In this document: in pieces, positions 7,148 through 15,630 of the stretch
Position numbering within the stretch: the first letter of the stretch is position 1
Layout of the letters: every line of letters begins with the position of its first letter
The notes under the pieces: model-generated
Seen by the model: the letters and a program-made list of their open reading frames with translations, nothing else
Told to the model about the DNA's origin: nothing
The model's database searches: none
IMG/VR virus record: IMGVR_UViG_3300044814_000012
Span: 1 to 45,941 of that record
Strand: one strand, 5' to 3'
Source of the DNA: a virus
Length of the DNA stretch: 45,941 nucleotides
Made by a program: the position numbers and the translations under genes

Positions 7148-8154
7148 CGGTCGGCAGTCTGTTCGCAGGTATCGGCGGCTTCGACTTGGCAGCTAGCTGG
7201 GTCGGATGGAAGACAGCCTGGTACAGCGAGATCGAACCATACGCCTGCGCTGTAATGCGAAAGCGTTACCCGCAAGCAATCAATCACGGAGACATAACTG
7301 CAATCGACGGACGCACCATTGAACCTGTTGACATCTTGTGCGGGGGCTTCCCCTGTCAGGACATCAGTACCGCAGGAAAGAACGCCGGAATCGGAGGCAG
7401 TCGCTCCGGTCTCTGGAAACAGTACGCTCGGCTCATCAAAGAAATCTCGCCGCGCTTCGTCGTCATCGAAAACGTCAGCGTCCTTCGCTCTCGCGGACTG
7501 GACACGGTGTTACAAGACCTCGATGAGATCGGGTACGATGCGGAATGGAATTGTATTCCCGCTTCCTACGTTGGCGCCCCTCACCAAAGGGACCGCATCT
7601 GGATTGTGGCCTACCCCAACAGCAAACCTGTCGAACACTTGCTCGGTGGATGCAGCGCTGAACGAAGCGAAGAGACTACACCCGCGAGGCCAGTGGACGT
7701 TGATGACGCAAGTAGCAGCGCATCACGTACACGGCGACAGAATGTGGCCGACGCCTACGTCAACGATGGGGAACGACGGACCAGACAGGGAGCTTACGGC
7801 CAAGGACGGTGGAGCAGTGCAACCCAACCAGAGAATGTACGACAAGGGCGGCAACCACGTTCCGATAACGCTGGACCGTGCAGTCCGTTGGTGGCCGACA
7901 GCAGCAGCTCGCGATTGGAAGGACACACCTGGAATGGTGGCGCAGCGGAAGGACGGTCGCTCCCGATTAGATCAACTGGCTCGTGTGGTTTACCACAGGG
8001 AGCAGACGGTGAAGGGTGGTGGCAATCTGAACCCAACGTGGGTCGAGTGGCTAATGGGGTTCCCTCTAGGGTGGACCGAATTAAGTGCCTCGGAAACGCC
8101 ATCGTCCCGCAAGTCGCGTACGAAATCTTCCGCGCCATTGAAAGGCATGGATGA
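7144..8154 (+). CDS. dcm: DNA cytosine-5 methyltransferase
   Basis: A 336-residue C5 methyltransferase. Motif I is SLFAGIGGFDLA (SAM binding). Motif IV is GGFPCQDIS near residue 68, with the catalytic Cys. Motif VI is VIENV near 109. Motif VIII is HQRDRIWIVA. Motifs IX-X are RVDRIKCLGNAIVPQ at the end. The region between about 165 and 300 is the target-recognition part and is low in hydrophobics. It probably protects phage DNA from host restriction. It overlaps the hydrolase and the primase-helicase by ATGA on both sides. A second long frame runs through most of it (see 7319-8164). Confidence 0.93.
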   Translation: MTVGSLFAGIGGFDLAASWVGWKTAWYSEIEPYACAVMRKRYPQAINHGDITAIDGRTIEPVDILCGGFPCQDISTAGKNAGIGGSRSGLWKQYARLIKEISPRFVVIENVSVLRSRGLDTVLQDLDEIGYDAEWNCIPASYVGAPHQRDRIWIVAYPNSKPVEHLLGGCSAERSEETTPARPVDVDDASSSASRTRRQNVADAYVNDGERRTRQGAYGQGRWSSATQPENVRQGRQPRSDNAGPCSPLVADSSSSRLEGHTWNGGAAEGRSLPIRSTGSCGLPQGADGEGWWQSEPNVGRVANGVPSRVDRIKCLGNAIVPQVAYEIFRAIERHG

Positions 8155-8164
8155 TCGAGAATGA
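7319..8164 (+). other. Long overlapping frame within the methyltransferase gene
   Basis: A 281-codon stop-free frame, one base off the methyltransferase, with a TTG start and no ribosome binding site. Its translation contains segments I recognise from many annotated phage proteins: RSGTMRNGIVFPLPTLAP, LWPTPTA, AARDWKDTPGM and NPTWVEWLMGFPLGWT. Each lies opposite a conserved methyltransferase motif (for example WPTP opposite VADA), so the apparent conservation may be a passive shadow. It is listed as a possible dual-coding gene, not as an established one. Confidence 0.3.
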
Positions 8165-9830
8165 AAGCGAGTTCCTTCGACATATCGCGTGCCCTAATTG
8201 CAACTCTTCGGACGCTAATAGCGAGTACACCGACGGACACACCCATTGTTTCGGATGCGGTGCTCATACAGGCGCAACAGGAGAGGCATCAGCACGACCC
8301 GCTGTACTTCGTAAAGCAGGGCTGATCGAGGGCACAGTTGAACCGCTGATCTCTCGCGGCATCACACAGGATACTTGTCGTCACTTCGGATACATGAAGG
8401 GCACGTACAAGAATCGTCCTGTGCAGATAGCTCCGTACTTCGACGCTGACGGCAACATGGTCGCGCAGAAGATTCGGTTCGGTGACAAGACGTTCGCGTG
8501 GCTAGGCGACCCAGCGACAGCGCTACCGTTCGGAGCCACCAAGTTTCCAAAGGTAGGCAGGAAGATCGTCGTCACTGAAGGTGAGATCGACGCGCTGGCC
8601 ATGAGCCAGGCGCAAGGCAATCAGTGGCCGACAGTCTCCATCGCCTGCGGTGCAGATCAGCCGACAGATCGAGATGGCAACGCCATGCCGATGAACAAGA
8701 TCAGGAAATACGCAGCGAAGCATCGCGATTACTTCATCAAGTTCGAGACTGTCTGCATCATGTTCGACAACGATGCTCAAGGCAGGGAGTCCGCGAAAGT
8801 CTTTGCGGAAGTCATCGGCTCCAGAGCGCGCATCGCGGAGCTGAGCGAGCACGACGCAGGTGCGATGCTGCTGGCCGGCAAGACTGACCAGCTAATCAGT
8901 GCGATGTGGAATGCTGTGCCTCACAGACCAGCAGGCATCGTCGAGTTGAGTTCGCTCCGCAACGCTGTCATGGAAGGAATCAAGTGGGGCATCTCGTGGC
9001 CGTGGGAGACGCTGACAAAGCTCACCTATGGTATACGAACTGGCGAAGTGTATTGCATCGGCGCCGGCACAGGCACAGGGAAGACGGACGTATTCACGCA
9101 GACGATAGATCATCTCGTGCGCGTCCACAACAGACCTGTAGCTGCGTTCATGCTGGAGCAGGCTCCACGCGAGTCGGCCATCCGCATCGCTGGCAAGTTC
9201 GCCAAGCAGCGCTACCACGTACCTGACGCAGGCTGGACTCAGGAAGAGTTCGAGCAGACGTGGGACTCGCTAGAGAAATCTGGCAAGGTGTTCCTCTACG
9301 ACAGCTTCGGTCAGAACGACTACGACATCATCGAGGACCGCATCAGGTTCCTCGCGCAAGGCGAAGACGTGAAGGACTTCTTCATCGACAACCTGACTGC
9401 GCTGGCCGCATGGCAGGACGATGAGCGCAAGGCGCTGGAAGTAATCATGTCGCGCATTGGTGCGCTCGTGAAGGAACTGGACATCACGATCTATCTCATC
9501 TCCCACTTGGCTACGCCTGAAGGCAAGCCGCACGAGGAAGGTGGGCGCGTAATGGTTCGACACCTGAAGGGCAGCAGGAGCATTGGCTTCTGGTGTCACT
9601 TCATCTTCGGACTTGAACGCGATCAACAACACGAAGACTTAACGACACGACTGACCACCACGTTCCGCGTGCTGAAGGACAGGTACACAGGGCAGGCAAC
9701 AGGTCAGACGTTCTTGATGCGATACGACCAACAGACGGGAATGCTGAACGAAGCAGAGCCAGCAGTTCCCAGCGGCGAAGCATACGGCTTCACCGATACA
9801 ACTAACGGAGATAAACCCTCCGACTTCTAA
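8151..9830 (+). CDS. 4: DNA primase-helicase (gp4)
   Basis: A 559-residue protein (T7 gp4A: 566) that unwinds DNA at the fork and makes primers. The N-terminal zinc ribbon has CPNC at residues 14-17 and CFGC at 33-36. The TOPRIM primase core contains EGEIDALAMS near 143 and IMFDNDAQGRES near 203. The RecA-like helicase has Walker A GAGTGTGKT near 304, Walker B FFIDNLTAL, and later ISHLATPEG and HLKGSRSIGFW. The C-terminus is acidic and ends in SDF, as needed to contact DNA polymerase. Start and stop neighbours overlap or abut, so it is in one operon with its neighbours. Confidence 0.95.
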   Translation: MIENESEFLRHIACPNCNSSDANSEYTDGHTHCFGCGAHTGATGEASARPAVLRKAGLIEGTVEPLISRGITQDTCRHFGYMKGTYKNRPVQIAPYFDADGNMVAQKIRFGDKTFAWLGDPATALPFGATKFPKVGRKIVVTEGEIDALAMSQAQGNQWPTVSIACGADQPTDRDGNAMPMNKIRKYAAKHRDYFIKFETVCIMFDNDAQGRESAKVFAEVIGSRARIAELSEHDAGAMLLAGKTDQLISAMWNAVPHRPAGIVELSSLRNAVMEGIKWGISWPWETLTKLTYGIRTGEVYCIGAGTGTGKTDVFTQTIDHLVRVHNRPVAAFMLEQAPRESAIRIAGKFAKQRYHVPDAGWTQEEFEQTWDSLEKSGKVFLYDSFGQNDYDIIEDRIRFLAQGEDVKDFFIDNLTALAAWQDDERKALEVIMSRIGALVKELDITIYLISHLATPEGKPHEEGGRVMVRHLKGSRSIGFWCHFIFGLERDQQHEDLTTRLTTTFRVLKDRYTGQATGQTFLMRYDQQTGMLNEAEPAVPSGEAYGFTDTTNGDKPSDF

Positions 9831-9838
9831 GAGGCTGC

Positions 9839-11716
9839 TTGCAACACATAGTAATGGATTGCGAGACAGACGGTCTCTACGAAGAAGTTAGCAAAGTGCA
9901 TTGTCTAGTATTGCGGGACATGAACTCAGATGAAGTAATCTCGTGTACGAACGCAGCTCCGGGGTATCCCACGATTGAGGCAGGTCTGGAGCTGCTGACA
10001 AATGCAGAGCGGGTGTACGGTCACAACCTGATCGACTACGACATCCCCGTTCTACGCAAACTGTATCCGACATGGAAGCCGCCGACTCGCGTGCTTGACA
10101 CGCTGGTCACTGCGCGGATGCGATGGGCGCACATCAAAGAGACCGACTACGAACTGAACAGAAAGGGGAAACTCCCTGGCCAGTTCATCGGGCGACACAG
10201 CCTCGAAGCATGGGGCTATCGCATGGGAATCCACAAAGGAACCTTCGACGCTGGCTCTGACACAGCGCTGGCTGACTGGTCGAAAGAGAAGCAAGAGTAT
10301 TGCGATCGAGACACGCTAGTCACCCGCGAGCTGGTGCTGCGTATCCGCAAGGCTGGTGTCTCCGCTGAATCTGTCGAGACAGAGCAGGAGCTAGCCGTGT
10401 ACCTGGCAGCGCAGCAACGCAACGGCGTGCCGTTCGACATCGAGGCTGCTGTCGCACTGCAAGGAAAGCTGGCCGCTCGACGTGAGGACCTGGGACAACT
10501 GCTGCGGCAGGAGTTCGGTTCGTTCTACATAAGAGGCAAGGAGTTCACACCGAAGCGGGACAACAAGAAGATGGGCTACGTCGCGGGTGCAACCTGCACG
10601 AAGATCATCCTCACCGAGTTCAACCCAGCTTCGACAGACCACATCGCCAACCGACTGAGCTTCCTCTACGGATGGAAGCCGCTCGCGTGGACCAACGGCG
10701 GCAAGCCACAGATCGACGAGCTGTCACTGAAGGGAATGACGTTCCCCATCGTGAAGGTGCTGATCGAATACCTGCTGGTGAACAAGCGGCTCTCGCAGTT
10801 GGCTGAAGGGCGAGGCGCGTGGATGAAGCACATGACTAATGATCGACTCGACGGCGGCAAGCTGACGGGTCTGTATCACATCCACGGTGTCATCAACCAG
10901 AGCGGAGCTATCACGCACCGCGCCACGCACCGCGAACCGAATATGTCAGCGGTGCCGAAGGTGACATCTCCGTACGGAAAGGAATGTCGCGGCTTGTTCA
11001 TTGTCCCGAAGGGTTGGAAGATGCTCGGAGCGGATGCGTCCGGTCTGGAGCTTCGCGATCTCGCGCACTACATGGCGCGGTGGGACGGCGGCGCGTACGG
11101 CAGGCTGATCTTAGAGGGCGACGTTCACACAGCCAATCGTGTGGCACTCGGCTCGATCGTGCCACAGGATGGCAAGGGTCGAGACTTAGCGAAGACGTTC
11201 ATCTACGCATACCTGTACGGTGCTGGCGACGAAATGCTGGGCAGCATCGTTGCTCCGCATGAGACACCTGAGAGACAGCAGGCGCTCGGCAAGCAGCTCC
11301 GCAAGAACTTCGAGGGCGGCACGCCGGCTCTCAAGTATCTGAAGGATGCAATCGGCATCAAGGTAAAGAAGGATGGCTACCTCACGATCTTGGATGGTCG
11401 GAGAGCCTACGTCCGCCACGAGCACGCAGCGCTCAACACGCTGTTGCAGTGTGCCGGCGCAATCATCTGCAAGCGGTGGATAGTCACCTTCGCACGCCAG
11501 ATGGAAAAGGAGTTCGGACCACAGGGTTGGCGCGGACAATGGGCCGCTATGCTCTGGAGCCACGATGAGATACAAGTCGCAGTCCGCGAAGAAATTGCGG
11601 AGCGAGCATCGCGCATCGCTGTCGAATCAATAGAAGCGATGACCGAACATTTCAAGTTCCGCTGCCCGCTGACCGGCGAGGCAAAACTTGGTAACAACTG
11701 GTGCGAGACACATTGA
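9839..11716 (+). CDS. 5: DNA polymerase, family A (gp5)
   Basis: A 625-residue T7-type replicative polymerase (T7: 704). The N-terminal 3'-5' exonuclease has MDCETDGL (Asp and Glu metal ligands), YGHNLIDYDIPVL and YCDRDTLVT. The polymerase domain has motif A GADASGLELRDLAHYMARW (Asp near 399), motif B DLAKTFIYAYLYGAGDE and motif C LWSHDEIQV (Asp near 576). The start is TTG at 9839 behind GAGG. The first ATG (9854) would remove the first exonuclease strand, so TTG is preferred. It is shorter than T7 gp5, so the thioredoxin-binding loop may be reduced. It works with the SSB and primase-helicase above. Confidence 0.95.
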   Translation: MQHIVMDCETDGLYEEVSKVHCLVLRDMNSDEVISCTNAAPGYPTIEAGLELLTNAERVYGHNLIDYDIPVLRKLYPTWKPPTRVLDTLVTARMRWAHIKETDYELNRKGKLPGQFIGRHSLEAWGYRMGIHKGTFDAGSDTALADWSKEKQEYCDRDTLVTRELVLRIRKAGVSAESVETEQELAVYLAAQQRNGVPFDIEAAVALQGKLAARREDLGQLLRQEFGSFYIRGKEFTPKRDNKKMGYVAGATCTKIILTEFNPASTDHIANRLSFLYGWKPLAWTNGGKPQIDELSLKGMTFPIVKVLIEYLLVNKRLSQLAEGRGAWMKHMTNDRLDGGKLTGLYHIHGVINQSGAITHRATHREPNMSAVPKVTSPYGKECRGLFIVPKGWKMLGADASGLELRDLAHYMARWDGGAYGRLILEGDVHTANRVALGSIVPQDGKGRDLAKTFIYAYLYGAGDEMLGSIVAPHETPERQQALGKQLRKNFEGGTPALKYLKDAIGIKVKKDGYLTILDGRRAYVRHEHAALNTLLQCAGAIICKRWIVTFARQMEKEFGPQGWRGQWAAMLWSHDEIQVAVREEIAERASRIAVESIEAMTEHFKFRCPLTGEAKLGNNWCETH

Positions 11717-12573
11717 CCTTACTGAGAGTACCTGTACCACATATCAAGATCGGCAGACGCAGGCTTACAGTGGCGTGGCCGAAGGTTGCAGTCAGCGAAC
11801 AGGCCGACACGATCACCGCATTGCTATGGGGAGATACACACTTCCCGAACCAATGCGACCTGACGTTGAAGGTAGTCGCAGCAATCGCCAAGGAGATACA
11901 GCCAGACGTGCTGTGTCACATGGGCGACCTGATCGACTCCACCGACCTGAGCGTGAAGTTCAAGAAGAATCCTGCACGCAAGGAGACGCTACAGGATGAA
12001 ATCAATATGGGACGCGCTCATCTCGCGCAGATGAGAGTGCTGTGTCCTGAAGCGCAGTTCATTCTACTAGAAGGTAATCACGAAGAGAGAATGACTCGTG
12101 TGCTGTGGGACATGGAAGGACCTGCTCGTGCGCTCAGCCAACTTACTGACGCCAAAAGGGTCCTCACCTGGCCTTACCTGCTCGGTCTCGAAGAGATGGG
12201 GATACAGTTCGTACCCTACGGAGAACAGAGCAAGCACATTTTCCTACCGAAGTTCCTGCTCAAGCACGGTAACGTGGTGCGCCAGAACAGCGGCTACACC
12301 GCGAACGCTGAGCACCGCAAGTACGCCATGTCAGGCGCATCGGGCCACACGCATCGGCTCGCGCAGTTCTACCATCGAGATCACAACGGAAACCATGTGT
12401 GGCTGGAGACCGGCTGCACCTGCTCGCTTGAACCTGAGTACACACCGGACCCTGATTGGCAAAACGGCTGCGTCGTGCTGACGCTGCACAGGAAGACCGG
12501 CGCGTTCCAAGCAGAGTCCGTCTACATCCATAAAGGCAATGCCGTCTTTCGCGGCAAGGAGTACAACGCATGA
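11701..12573 (+). CDS. Calcineurin-like metallophosphoesterase
   Basis: About 290 residues. The order of metal-binding motifs is complete: GDTHF near residue 43, HMGDLID, LLEGNHEERM, and later SGASGHTHRLAQF, followed by a C-terminal TGCTCSLEP segment. Such enzymes cleave phosphodiesters or phosphomonoesters. Its place between the polymerase and exonuclease genes suggests a nuclease or nucleotide phosphatase role in DNA metabolism. The first start, GTG 11701, overlaps the polymerase gene by 16 bases. A TTG at 11713 forms a TTGA overlap, the junction type favoured in this genome, and may be the real start. Confidence 0.85.
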   Translation: MRDTLTLLRVPVPHIKIGRRRLTVAWPKVAVSEQADTITALLWGDTHFPNQCDLTLKVVAAIAKEIQPDVLCHMGDLIDSTDLSVKFKKNPARKETLQDEINMGRAHLAQMRVLCPEAQFILLEGNHEERMTRVLWDMEGPARALSQLTDAKRVLTWPYLLGLEEMGIQFVPYGEQSKHIFLPKFLLKHGNVVRQNSGYTANAEHRKYAMSGASGHTHRLAQFYHRDHNGNHVWLETGCTCSLEPEYTPDPDWQNGCVVLTLHRKTGAFQAESVYIHKGNAVFRGKEYNA

Positions 12574-13076
12574 GGAAGTTCCTCTTGCTCGTCGGCGCGC
12601 TGTTCCTCTTAGGAGCAGCCAACGCTGACGCGCAGGCGATGAAGCCACGCTTCGTCATAATGGACGATTACATCCGCGCTCAGCTCGCGGCGGATTGGGA
12701 CGCGCACAGCAAGGACCACATCAAGCTCGAACGTGCCTACTGTCTGCGCTATCAGTACGACGTATGGGCAGGTGAAGTCGCGTACCGTGTCACGCAGATC
12801 AGCAAGCCTGATTCTGTGACGGACGCTGACCCAAGCAGCATCCTCTTTTACTGTCCAGCAGGTACGCAGGCTGAGATTCACATTCATCCACAGCAGACGT
12901 GCGTAGAGAAGAAGGACGAAAGCTACGTTTGTTGGGATGGTGGACCATACGCCAATCAGTGTCTCCCTTCGGAGGCTGACCGCTATCGCGTGACGTGGCT
13001 GAAGGAAGAGTTCGGCATGGTGCAGTGCGGCAGAGAGAGCACCGTGTTCTACTTTGGCACCGGCGACAACCGTTGA
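12570..13076 (+). CDS. Exported JAMM (JAB/MPN)-like metalloprotease
   Basis: A 168-residue protein with a clear signal peptide (MRKFLLLVGALFLLG, cleavage likely after ADAQA near 23), so it acts in the periplasm or outside. The mature part has the JAMM order: Glu in WAGEVAY (about 69), HIHP (His 104 and 106), then PSEAD (Ser 134, Asp 137), followed by FGMVQCG. This is the zinc site E...HxH...SxxD of the family. Six or more cysteines suggest disulfides. The substrate is unknown. The gene overlaps both neighbours by four bases and is embedded in the replication operon. Confidence 0.6.
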   Translation: MRKFLLLVGALFLLGAANADAQAMKPRFVIMDDYIRAQLAADWDAHSKDHIKLERAYCLRYQYDVWAGEVAYRVTQISKPDSVTDADPSSILFYCPAGTQAEIHIHPQQTCVEKKDESYVCWDGGPYANQCLPSEADRYRVTWLKEEFGMVQCGRESTVFYFGTGDNR

Positions 13077-13828
13077 TAACCGCACTGATCGACGGCGACG
13101 TGTTCCTCTATCAGGCTTCCGCAGCTAACGAGTACGAGTGTCAGTGGGAGCCGTGGCTGTGGACACTGCACGCGGACCTCGCGGCGGCGATAGCACAGTT
13201 CGACGACACCATCAACAAGATCGTCGCGCACCTGAAGGCCGATAGAGTAATCATCGCGCTCTCGGACGACGCCAACTGGCGCAAGTCAGTCATGTCAACG
13301 TACAAGCACAACCGCGTAGCAAAGCGGAAGCCTACGATCTACAAGGCAATGCGCGAGTACGTCAAAGAAACCCGCGAGACGTATCAGCGACCGGGGCTTG
13401 AAGGTGACGACATCCTCGGCATCCTCTCGACGCATCCGTTCCTGATTACTGGCGAGAAGATCATCGTGTCCATCGACAAGGACATGAAGACTCTGCCTGG
13501 CGTTCTGTACAATGACGGCCACGCTACCCTCGTGACAATCGCTGAAGAGCAAGCAGACAGGACGCACCTGATTCAATCGCTGACCGGCGACACCACTGAC
13601 GGATATCCTGGTTGCCCAGGTGTCGGACCAGTGAAAGCCGAGAAGCTGCTAGGCATCACACCAAACGCTGAGTGCTGGCCTCTCATCGTCGCTGCATACG
13701 CGAAGGCAGGGCTGTCAGAGGAAGTCGCGCTGATGAACGCTCGTGTCGCTCGCATCTGTCGTAGCTCAGACTACGACTTCACAACTAAGGAGATCAAACT
13801 TTGGAATCCGCAGCAGAACAAAAGCTAG
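13073..13828 (+). CDS. 6: 5'-3' exonuclease (gp6)
   Basis: About 251 residues, related to T7 gp6 (300) and flap endonucleases. It degrades host DNA for nucleotides and removes primers. Metal-binding Asp positions are seen in TALIDGDVFLYQ, ALSDDANWR, PGLEGDDILGIL and VSIDKDMKTLPG. The helix-hairpin-helix is TDGYPGCPGVGPVKAEKLL. The frame is open upstream, but the family's first strand (ITALIDGD) fixes the start at TTG 13073, which overlaps the previous stop as TTGA. The last 28 bases overlap the next gene and contain its ribosome binding site. Confidence 0.92.
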   Translation: MITALIDGDVFLYQASAANEYECQWEPWLWTLHADLAAAIAQFDDTINKIVAHLKADRVIIALSDDANWRKSVMSTYKHNRVAKRKPTIYKAMREYVKETRETYQRPGLEGDDILGILSTHPFLITGEKIIVSIDKDMKTLPGVLYNDGHATLVTIAEEQADRTHLIQSLTGDTTDGYPGCPGVGPVKAEKLLGITPNAECWPLIVAAYAKAGLSEEVALMNARVARICRSSDYDFTTKEIKLWNPQQNKS

Positions 13829-14226
13829 GTGATGCACTGTTCGCATCAGCCGTACCACCAGCCGTAGAAGACTACGCCGGAAAGGTTGACGGTCTAGGAA
13901 GTAAGGTTGCGCTCGATGGCTCGAAGCTCCGCGTGGAGTTGGTGCCCCCGCAGACAATCGAAGGAATCGCAGCCGTGCTTTCGTACGGCGCAAAGAAGTA
14001 CGCAGCTAACAACTGGATGCGCGGCATCTCCTACATGGCGATCATCGCCGGCATCCTACGTCACCTATATAGGTTCATGCGCGGACAGGAGTACGACATC
14101 GACACAGGACTGCCAGAGTTGTATCACGCAATGTGCGGCCTGACGTTCCTTTCGTACTACGCGCACGGACCCAACGCGGAACAGTACGCATCGTTCGATG
14201 ACCGACCATTCAAAGGTGGCAAGTGA
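13801..14226 (+). CDS. MazG-like dATP/dGTP diphosphohydrolase (DUF5664-type)
   Basis: A 141-residue protein. The segments GAKKYAANNWMRG, RHLYRFMRGQEYDIDTGLPE and HAMCGLTFL match the helical fold of small phage dATP/dGTP diphosphohydrolases, in which Glu, Asp and His ligate magnesium. It would hydrolyse dNTPs to monophosphates and shift the nucleotide pool. The start is TTG 13801 behind AACTAAGGAGATCAA, a variant of the repeated leader. It overlaps the following HD-domain gene by GTGA, making a nucleotide-pool pair like the MazZ-DatZ pair of aminoadenine phages. Confidence 0.75.
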   Translation: MESAAEQKLGDALFASAVPPAVEDYAGKVDGLGSKVALDGSKLRVELVPPQTIEGIAAVLSYGAKKYAANNWMRGISYMAIIAGILRHLYRFMRGQEYDIDTGLPELYHAMCGLTFLSYYAHGPNAEQYASFDDRPFKGGK

Positions 14227-14873
14227 TAACCTTTACCGGCCAGCGCATCGAGCCGCTGTCGAAGTTCGACGGCAAGTACAGTGCAGTTCCCAACATCATC
14301 GACATCGCAATCGGCCTGAGCAGGATGCCGCGCTTCGGTGGGCAGACCCGCCGTTACTGGCCGGTCCTTCTCCATTCTATAGTATGCTGCGAGCTGGCCA
14401 TCGCTAAGACGCAGGAGCAGCGGAAGATCATGCTGTGCCTGCTCCACGATGCACACGAAGCCATCACGTCCGACGTGCCAGCGTTCTTCAAGCCGGCAGA
14501 AATGAAGGCGTGGCAGGCAGAGATCGACGAGAGATTCTTCACGTCGCTGAATCTGTGGCCGCTGTCTGACGAAGAGATCGAGTTCGTCAAGACGATTGAC
14601 GACGAGGCGCTGCGAGCTGAAGCACTAGCTGTCGGCCCCCCGACGATCATGCAACGCATATCCCCACCGTTGAACAGCCATTACTCGCAGGTCCTACAGG
14701 TCTGCGGCAAGTACCCTGACGCTGAATCATGCGAAGGGCTCGGCTCCAAAGGAGTGCAGGAGTTCCTAGATCGTTTCGCAGAACTGTACCGGAATGTTCT
14801 CGGTGAAGAGCTTTGCTGTAACGACACACCATCCAACCAACCGACACTGACACTATGCAAAGAACCATCGTAG
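14223..14873 (+). CDS. HD-domain nucleotide phosphohydrolase (YfbR/DatZ-like)
   Basis: A 216-residue protein. The metal-binding residues of the HD fold are visible: His 51 in PVLLHSIVC, His-Asp 75-76 in LLHDAHEAI, and an Asp in VKTIDDEAL followed by GPP. DVPAFFK after the HD motif is typical of phage YfbR-like 5'-nucleotidases and of DatZ dATP triphosphohydrolases. The likely substrate is a deoxynucleotide. The start is GTG overlapping the previous stop. The last 60 residues lie outside the HD core. It forms a probable two-gene unit with the upstream diphosphohydrolase. Confidence 0.75.
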   Translation: MITFTGQRIEPLSKFDGKYSAVPNIIDIAIGLSRMPRFGGQTRRYWPVLLHSIVCCELAIAKTQEQRKIMLCLLHDAHEAITSDVPAFFKPAEMKAWQAEIDERFFTSLNLWPLSDEEIEFVKTIDDEALRAEALAVGPPTIMQRISPPLNSHYSQVLQVCGKYPDAESCEGLGSKGVQEFLDRFAELYRNVLGEELCCNDTPSNQPTLTLCKEPS

Positions 14874-15229
14874 CAACCCTCGCGACTGTAGCAGTCAGCG
14901 CGAGATCAGCAACAGCAGTCCCAGCTACAACGCAGATCGTGACCACCGGCGCACTTCCGGCTGGAGACTACCTCGTCGAAGTCTCGATGGGATACGTGGA
15001 CACGCCGCTCGCCGGCAAAGGTCTGACCTGCGAACACAGGAACGCAGCCGGCAACGGCACCGTCACTGAGCTGGGCATCTGCCCCTCTGGTGCGACGTTC
15101 GCGCAGTGGTACAACCGCGTCACTGTAGCAATCAACGAGACCATCCGCGTGATGTCGCTCGCAATCGCAGGCGCAGCGGGTGCAGAAGCCTCAGCTACCG
15201 TTCGCGTGTACAAGCTCCCAGCAGCGTAA
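14855..15229 (+). CDS. Hypothetical beta-rich protein
   Basis: A 124-residue protein rich in Ala, Val, Thr and Gly, with alternating hydrophobic strands (YLVEVSMGYVDT, SATVRVYKL). This resembles a small jelly-roll or virion-decoration domain. The N-terminus (TIVATLATVAVSA) could be a weak signal sequence. It begins inside the end of the HD-domain gene (19-base overlap). It lies last before the head operon. The function is not known. Confidence 0.6.
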   Translation: MQRTIVATLATVAVSARSATAVPATTQIVTTGALPAGDYLVEVSMGYVDTPLAGKGLTCEHRNAAGNGTVTELGICPSGATFAQWYNRVTVAINETIRVMSLAIAGAAGAEASATVRVYKLPAA

Positions 15230-15260
15230 CACCCACACTCAGCTAACTAAAGGAGATCAA

Positions 15261-15602
15261 ATGCAAACCATCGCATACGCACCATCGCTCGCAACTGGCC
15301 TCGGCACCATAGCCAAGAAGAAGAACGCAGAGAACTACAGTGAGATCATCAAGGCGCTCGTGCCTCTCGCGATTCGACTGGCCGGCATCTTCGGAGACCA
15401 GGGTATCACAGCTTCGACCATCAGGCGTCACGGTGTGAACGTCGGCATCATCAAGGAGACCACACCGCTTCACTTCCTGTCTTCGGTGATGAAGCAGGCA
15501 AACCTGGTGACGAACGGAGCGACGAGGGCTTCTACCAACCCAGCCTCGAAGGGCAGACGGCAGCTCATTTACTTCGCCGCGCCTGGTCCATACACGGACT
15601 GA
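15261..15602 (+). CDS. Hypothetical, possible winged-helix protein
   Basis: A 113-residue basic protein. The ATG at 15261 follows the leader AGCTAACTAAAGGAG at 15241-15255, which decides the start although the frame is open further upstream. Helices at about 25-45 and 50-65 (GITASTIRRHGVNVGII) are followed by FLSSVMKQANLV and a basic beta segment (KGRRQLIYFAA), the order expected of a winged helix-turn-helix. It could be a regulator at the early-late boundary, since the late promoter follows at once. The fold assignment is tentative. Confidence 0.55.
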   Translation: MQTIAYAPSLATGLGTIAKKKNAENYSEIIKALVPLAIRLAGIFGDQGITASTIRRHGVNVGIIKETTPLHFLSSVMKQANLVTNGATRASTNPASKGRRQLIYFAAPGPYTD

Positions 15603-15630
15603 TTGAACCCCCTCATAATGGAACGCATTA
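15602..15630 (+). promoter_or_regulatory. Phage RNA polymerase promoter, copy 3 (late)
   Basis: ATTGAACCCCCTCATAA then TGGAACGCATTA. It differs from copy 1 by one central base and lies immediately before the head operon. No other full copy was found before the terminator at 20.58 kb, so it probably drives portal, scaffold and capsid genes. Confidence 0.85.

Noticed and set aside
7319-7526. Frameshifted or broken methyltransferase
   Set aside because: All C5 methyltransferase motifs from I to X lie in the single frame 7144-8154, so the gene is intact.
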